A stretch of DNA of 64,000 nt from Cyanobacteria bacterium FACHB-DQ100 (GTDB lineage: Bacteria > Cyanobacteriota > Cyanobacteriia > Leptolyngbyales > Leptolyngbyaceae), in contig JACJNW010000039.1 in the NCBI GenBank assembly GCA_014695195.1, positions 186,001 through 250,000 of the forward strand. Direction: 5' to 3'. This document shows, piece after piece, positions 63,391-64,000 of this stretch (its first letter is position 1; each line of letters opens with the position of its first letter). The notes under the pieces are model-generated. The model worked only from the letters and a program-made list of their open reading frames with translations. It searched no databases and was not told the DNA's origin. Position numbers and translations under genes: made by a program.

Positions 63391-64000
63391 GAATTTCGCC
63401 AAATCGCATCAGCAACGCGACAAGCATCGCGCATTTCTGCAACATCGTGAACGCGAACAACATCGGCTCCATTGGCGATCGCGCTGACACAGGCGGCAGC
63501 CGTTCCCCAAGCTCGCTGTTTCGGATCAGGCTGATCGAGAATCTGTCCGATAAAGCTTTTGCGCGAGGCTCCGACTAAAATCGGACAATTCAAAGATTTA
63601 AAGTCTTGTAATCGCCGCAGAATTTCCAAATTTTGATCATATTTTTTCGCAAATCCAATTCCTGGATCAATCATGATCTGGGTAATTCCCTGTGCGATCG
63701 CGCTTTGGATGCGTTCCTGTAAGAAATCACAAATCTCTTGAACGAGATTGTCATACTCGGTTAACGACTGCATGGTTTTCGGTGTTCCTCGCATGTGCAT
63801 CAAAATGATTGGAACTCCTAATTTGCCAACGGTTGTAAGCATTTCTGCATCGAAGACTGCACCGGAAATATCGTTGATCATATCTGCTCCCACTGCGATC
63901 GCGGCTTTTGCCACCTGTGATCGCGTGGTATCGACTGAAATTGGAATCTCAAATCGCTGACGAATTGCCTCGATAATGGGCAGTACGCGATCAAGTTCTT
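63387..64000 (-). CDS. folP: Dihydropteroate synthase FolP (partial, 5' end beyond right edge)
   Basis: The C-terminal 204 residues of FolP, which joins pABA to hydroxymethyl-dihydropterin pyrophosphate in folate synthesis. The frame stays open to the right edge (ELDRVLPIIEAIRQRF, PISVDTTRSQVAKAA, INDISGAVFDAEML, DPGIGFAKKYDQNLE, GASRKSFIG), so the N-terminal part with the pterin-binding GESTRPG loop lies outside the window. The sequence shown has no internal defect. folK, the preceding enzyme of the pathway, is at 41448. Confidence 0.94.
   Translation of the reverse strand, partial: ELDRVLPIIEAIRQRFEIPISVDTTRSQVAKAAIAVGADMINDISGAVFDAEMLTTVGKLGVPIILMHMRGTPKTMQSLTEYDNLVQEICDFLQERIQSAIAQGITQIMIDPGIGFAKKYDQNLEILRRLQDFKSLNCPILVGASRKSFIGQILDQPDPKQRAWGTAAACVSAIANGADVVRVHDVAEMRDACRVADAIWRNS

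Overview
The window is cyanobacterial chromosome. The octamer GCGATCGC (HIP1) recurs throughout. Many genes belong to families restricted to, or typical of, cyanobacteria and plastids: NblS/Hik33, Hik2/CSK-type and Rre1/Ycf29-type regulators, a CPP1-like J-domain protein, a CCB-type cytochrome b6f assembly protein, Ycf55/DUF3685, DUF3155, DUF2103 and a small 'PriA-like' zinc-ribbon protein. Housekeeping genes are scattered singly rather than in long operons, which fits a filamentous or unicellular non-marine cyanobacterium (Leptolyngbya-like is only a guess). No rRNA, tRNA, CRISPR array, transposase or phage gene was recognised.

Layout. 0-8 kb: a cut-off tandem Phd-like antitoxin with a clear promoter, a CodA-like deaminase divergent from cobH, a B12-binding radical SAM protein, and a minus-strand cluster CPP1-like / DUF4129 / DUF4350. 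8-19 kb: an OmpR-type response regulator, a class IV histone-deacetylase-like protein, DUF2103-clpS, DUF4230, the small zinc ribbon, rlmN, a PAS kinase, lgt, cobM and argC. 19-27 kb: ribBA, nblS-purD, a TPR protein, the Rre1-type regulator and a thioredoxin-like ferredoxin. 27-35 kb is the most accessory part: a GH65 phosphorylase, an internally deleted Uma2 gene, a lone ureC, a PD-(D/E)XK-like + PIN pair flanked by 16-bp direct repeats, an MntA gene followed by a frameshifted HepT toxin, and a short RecQ. 35-44 kb: HD phosphohydrolase, AI-2E-type permease, DppC-type ABC permease, YnfA, PPK2, Uma2, folK, Nudix and photolyase.

44-50 kb: the photolyase 3' end is duplicated on the far side of a palindromic element plus a Uma2 gene. 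It is followed by hicBA, a 21-bp minisatellite, a PEP-CTERM-like secreted protein, rhodanese, hrcA and an alcohol dehydrogenase that lacks one structural-zinc cysteine. 50-64 kb: SLH protein, Hik2-type kinase, DUF3155, CCB-type protein, PadR, a 0.9-kb gene-free stretch with a candidate structured RNA, ACT protein, GNAT, DUF4332, a Fur-family regulator, two large cyanobacterial proteins, a stomatin-like protein and folP running off the right edge.

How the genes fit together. Light, redox and nutrient-stress signalling is unusually well represented (NblS, a Hik2-like kinase, its likely partner Rre1, an NblR-like regulator, a Fur-family repressor, HrcA). Cofactor synthesis is spread along the window (cobH, cobM, ribBA, folK, folP). 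Small toxin-antitoxin or nuclease modules (Phd-like, PIN pair, MntA/HepT, HicAB, three Uma2 loci) mark the sites where the chromosome has been remodelled. The best candidates for something undescribed are the PD-(D/E)XK/PIN module with its direct-repeat footprint and the photolyase 3'-end duplication bracketing a palindromic element and a Uma2 gene.
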